Below are positions 3,201 to 5,059 of a stretch of 5,059 nucleotides of DNA, piece after piece (the first letter of the stretch is position 1; each line of letters opens with the position of its first letter). Origin of the DNA: Thermodesulfobacteriota bacterium (GTDB lineage: Bacteria > Desulfobacterota > DSM-4660 > Desulfatiglandales > HGW-15); NCBI GenBank assembly GCA_025454125.1, contig JALOPA010000226.1, forward strand, positions 1 through 5,059. Direction: 5' to 3'. Under the pieces are notes generated by a model. It was not told the DNA's origin. It was given only the letters and a program-made list of their open reading frames with translations, and did not search any database. The position numbers were made by a program, and so were the translations under genes.

Positions 3201-5059
3201 TTATGGCTCCACGAAAACCGTTACCGACGCCACATCCTTTCCATACGGCCCATAGGCCGTGATCCTGTAGGTGGTCGTCACATCCGGAGACACTTCGGCA
3301 CCTCCCGACCCGGTTGCCGTGCCTGTCACATCAAAGACACCGATGCCTGGATCGATCTGGACGACCATGGCATTGACCCAGGACCAGGAGAGCTCCGTCG
3401 GGAGGCCGGCTTTAGTGATGTCGGGATTCGCATGGATGCCTGCGGTGTGATACGTGTCGATCGAGTGCGCGTAGGCTGCCCCAGCCTGGTCAGCCTTTTC
3501 GCTGTCACCCGCAGCGCCTGAAAGGATCACATCACCGCTGATGGAGACCGCACCGCCAAATTCCTGCCCGTCGGCTTTGTCCGTGGGAACCCCCTTTCCT
3601 TTCAGGTTCCATTCAGATCCGTCGAATTTGAACACATAATAAGCGCCTGAACCACCTGCCCCCGGCGCACCGACGACGATGTAGTCGGCGCTGATCGAAA
3701 CGGAAGCTCCGAAGCGATCGCCTGCTTTGCCGTCAAGTGCCGTTAGCCGGGCCTCTTCGATCCAACCTTCGCCATTGAATCGGAAGACGCAGGCTGAGCC
3801 GGGCTCCCCGTCCGCAACGTTCGGGTGAGGCGCGCCGACAACAGCCACGTTGCCGCTCAGCGCCACAGAGGAGCCGAATCGGTCACCCATCTTTCCGTTC
3901 TTTGCAAGAAGCTTGGCTTCCTCAACCCAGGCCGTTCCGTTCTGATAGAAGAGGTAAGCCGAACCGGAATCCTGACCGTAGTCATCATCCCCTTCCGCTC
4001 CCACGATAATGGTTTGGTCGGAGACGGCGACCGAGACACCGAAAGCATCCCCCTCCGCCCCGTCGCTTGCAGTGAGCTTGGCCTGCTGGAGCCATGACGC
4101 TTCTCCACGTTTGAAGACGTAGACCGAGCCCGCATCGACCGCTCCCTTTGTGCTGGGGACCAGGAACTCGATGTTGGTGACGGCTGGAGGGTTGGAAACG
4201 TAAATGTAGCGGATGTCCGCTGCGTTCGAAAGGGGAAGGGGCTGCCGCAAGAGGTAGTTGTTCGAATAGGCGAGGGACGCACTGTTGGTTCCCACCACGC
4301 GCAGCATGGGAATGGACGATAGGGCGCCGAAGCTCACCCTTATGGCAAGGGGCCGGAAGTTCCTGGCCCAACCGTCGGCAGAATTGGCTTCCAGAATGTA
4401 GAGCCCGCTCCTGTTTTCCCATTGCTGGAGAACGGTGTTCCAGCTCATGCCGGATGCCAGAGGCAAATACTTCCTTTCGGCGAAGCGTTGCACCCAGTTC
4501 CCATCATTGGTGTCGTCGCCGGGCGCGCCCACGACAGCAAGGTCGCTGCTGAGAGCGATGGAGGCGCCGAAGAAATCTCCGGCCTTTCCGTCGTCTGCGG
4601 TCAACTTCGGGAGCCGGCTCCACTGCGCATCATCGAACCTGAACAGGTACGCCGCGCCGGAATCAATGCCCAGGTCGTCGTCACCGTGGGCACCGGCAAG
4701 GGCATAGTCTCCGCTGACGGATACGGCGGATCCGAAGCCGTCTCCTGCCTTGCCTGATACAAGCCGAGCCTTTTCGGCCCAGGGGCTTTGGGATTCGAAG
4801 ATGTAGGCAGCTTCCTTGCCTTCAGACCCTATGATCGCACGATAATTGTCGATCGACAGGGAGGAACCAAAACGGTTGCCGGCAGCCCCATCGCCCGCCG
4901 TGAGCTTCTCCTCAGTCAACGAGAAAGGCGGATAGGCTACGGAGACCGTCATAATGTGATCAGGGCTGTCTGCTGCGCCATCGTTGACGACCAGACGTAC
5001 TCCGTATTCTCCCGGCAGATAAGGCACAAAGGAGGCCAGCGGCGAGGCGGAGTTGGAGA
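3201..5059 (-). CDS. FG-GAP repeat beta-propeller protein with PKD-like and Ig-like domains (5' partial)
   Basis: About 618 residues are visible and the N-terminus is missing. The frame stays open to the window edge, and the GTG at 5027 lies inside a PKD-like domain (YLPGEYGVRLVVNDGAADS), so it is not the start. Numbering from that codon, seven FG-GAP blades begin near residues 40, 83, 136, 312, 367, 422 and 473, each of the form KLTADDGKAGDFFGASIALS followed by VVGAPGDD and AYLF. Loops of the type GDDDxGxDSG, as in calcium-binding integrin-like propellers, are intact in blades 2 and 4 and degenerate elsewhere. Blade 3 holds an insertion (about 178-295) that I do not recognise. Residues about 529-608 form an Ig-like domain (ELSWSW, IDPGIGVFDVTG, TTTYRITAYGPYG). 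No C-terminal anchor is seen. Such proteins are usually secreted or surface-exposed and take part in adhesion or binding; the ligand is unknown. It is followed by its own terminator. Confidence 0.9.
   Translation of the reverse strand, partial: SNSASPLASFVPYLPGEYGVRLVVNDGAADSPDHIMTVSVAYPPFSLTEEKLTAGDGAAGNRFGSSLSIDNYRAIIGSEGKEAAYIFESQSPWAEKARLVSGKAGDGFGSAVSVSGDYALAGAHGDDDLGIDSGAAYLFRFDDAQWSRLPKLTADDGKAGDFFGASIALSSDLAVVGAPGDDTNDGNWVQRFAERKYLPLASGMSWNTVLQQWENRSGLYILEANSADGWARNFRPLAIRVSFGALSSIPMLRVVGTNSASLAYSNNYLLRQPLPLSNAADIRYIYVSNPPAVTNIEFLVPSTKGAVDAGSVYVFKRGEASWLQQAKLTASDGAEGDAFGVSVAVSDQTIIVGAEGDDDYGQDSGSAYLFYQNGTAWVEEAKLLAKNGKMGDRFGSSVALSGNVAVVGAPHPNVADGEPGSACVFRFNGEGWIEEARLTALDGKAGDRFGASVSISADYIVVGAPGAGGSGAYYVFKFDGSEWNLKGKGVPTDKADGQEFGGAVSISGDVILSGAAGDSEKADQAGAAYAHSIDTYHTAGIHANPDITKAGLPTELSWSWVNAMVVQIDPGIGVFDVTGTATGSGGAEVSPDVTTTYRITAYGPYGKDVASVTVFVEP
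4143..4496 (-). other. Unrecognised domain inserted in propeller blade 3
   Basis: The blade sequence breaks off after VVGAPGDDTNDGN and resumes as AVDAGSVYVFKR, exactly where the other blades have a short Asp-rich loop. The roughly 118 residues between are not FG-GAP-like and look beta-rich, with motifs such as RSGLYILEANSADGWARNF, MLRVVGTNSASLAYSNNYL and ADIRYIYVSNPPAV. The reading frame is uninterrupted across both joins. I do not recognise the family. Confidence 0.6.

Noticed and set aside
5025..5027. GTG at 5025-5027 as start of the FG-GAP protein
   Set aside because: The frame continues upstream to the window edge within the same PKD-like domain, and there is no signal peptide, so the gene is simply cut by the window.

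Overview
The window comes from a bacterial chromosome of moderately high GC content. Three things suggest a deltaproteobacterial (Desulfobacterota-like) host: several families of short dispersed palindromes, FG-GAP propeller repeats followed by an Ig-like tail of the kind common in that group, and heptanucleotide tandem repeats. This assignment is inference; no phylogenetic marker here settles it. Every convincing gene lies on the minus strand, so transcription runs from high to low coordinates.

Right part (about 3201-5059): the 3' portion of a large gene for an exported-type protein. It carries the end of a PKD-like domain, a seven-bladed FG-GAP beta-propeller whose third blade holds an insertion of about 118 residues, and a C-terminal Ig-like domain. 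A strong intrinsic terminator follows. The N-terminus lies beyond the window.

Middle (759-3092): a compact minus-strand unit. A sigma70-type promoter and a leader of about 135 nt containing a REP-like palindrome precede a ribbon-helix-helix antitoxin gene (vapB type). Its stop codon overlaps the start of a PIN-domain toxin gene (vapC type). Twenty bases further on begins a TRAM-containing, iron-sulfur 23S rRNA m5U methyltransferase (RlmD/RumA family). The methyltransferase is about 60 residues longer than E. coli RlmD. Much of the surplus is an in-frame insertion of about 45 residues that looks like translated repeat DNA, placed between the third and fourth cluster cysteines. No terminator separates the three genes, so the toxin-antitoxin pair and the rRNA methyltransferase may share a transcript.

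Left part (1-758): no convincing protein gene. Positions 408-766 are a pile-up of repeats: a 133-bp MITE-like palindrome flanked by 9-bp direct repeats, a nested inverted repeat of the ACCACGAAAG type, and two abutting period-7 tandem arrays that reach the rlmD stop codon. Positions 31-354 look like a complete regulatory leader on the minus strand: a good extended -10 promoter, about 290 transcribed nucleotides, and an intrinsic terminator. One terminator arm can instead pair with an upstream segment in a 10+4 bp antiterminator. I could not match it to a known riboswitch class. The gene it would control lies off the left edge. This leader and the repeat-derived insertion in the methyltransferase are the best candidates for something undescribed.
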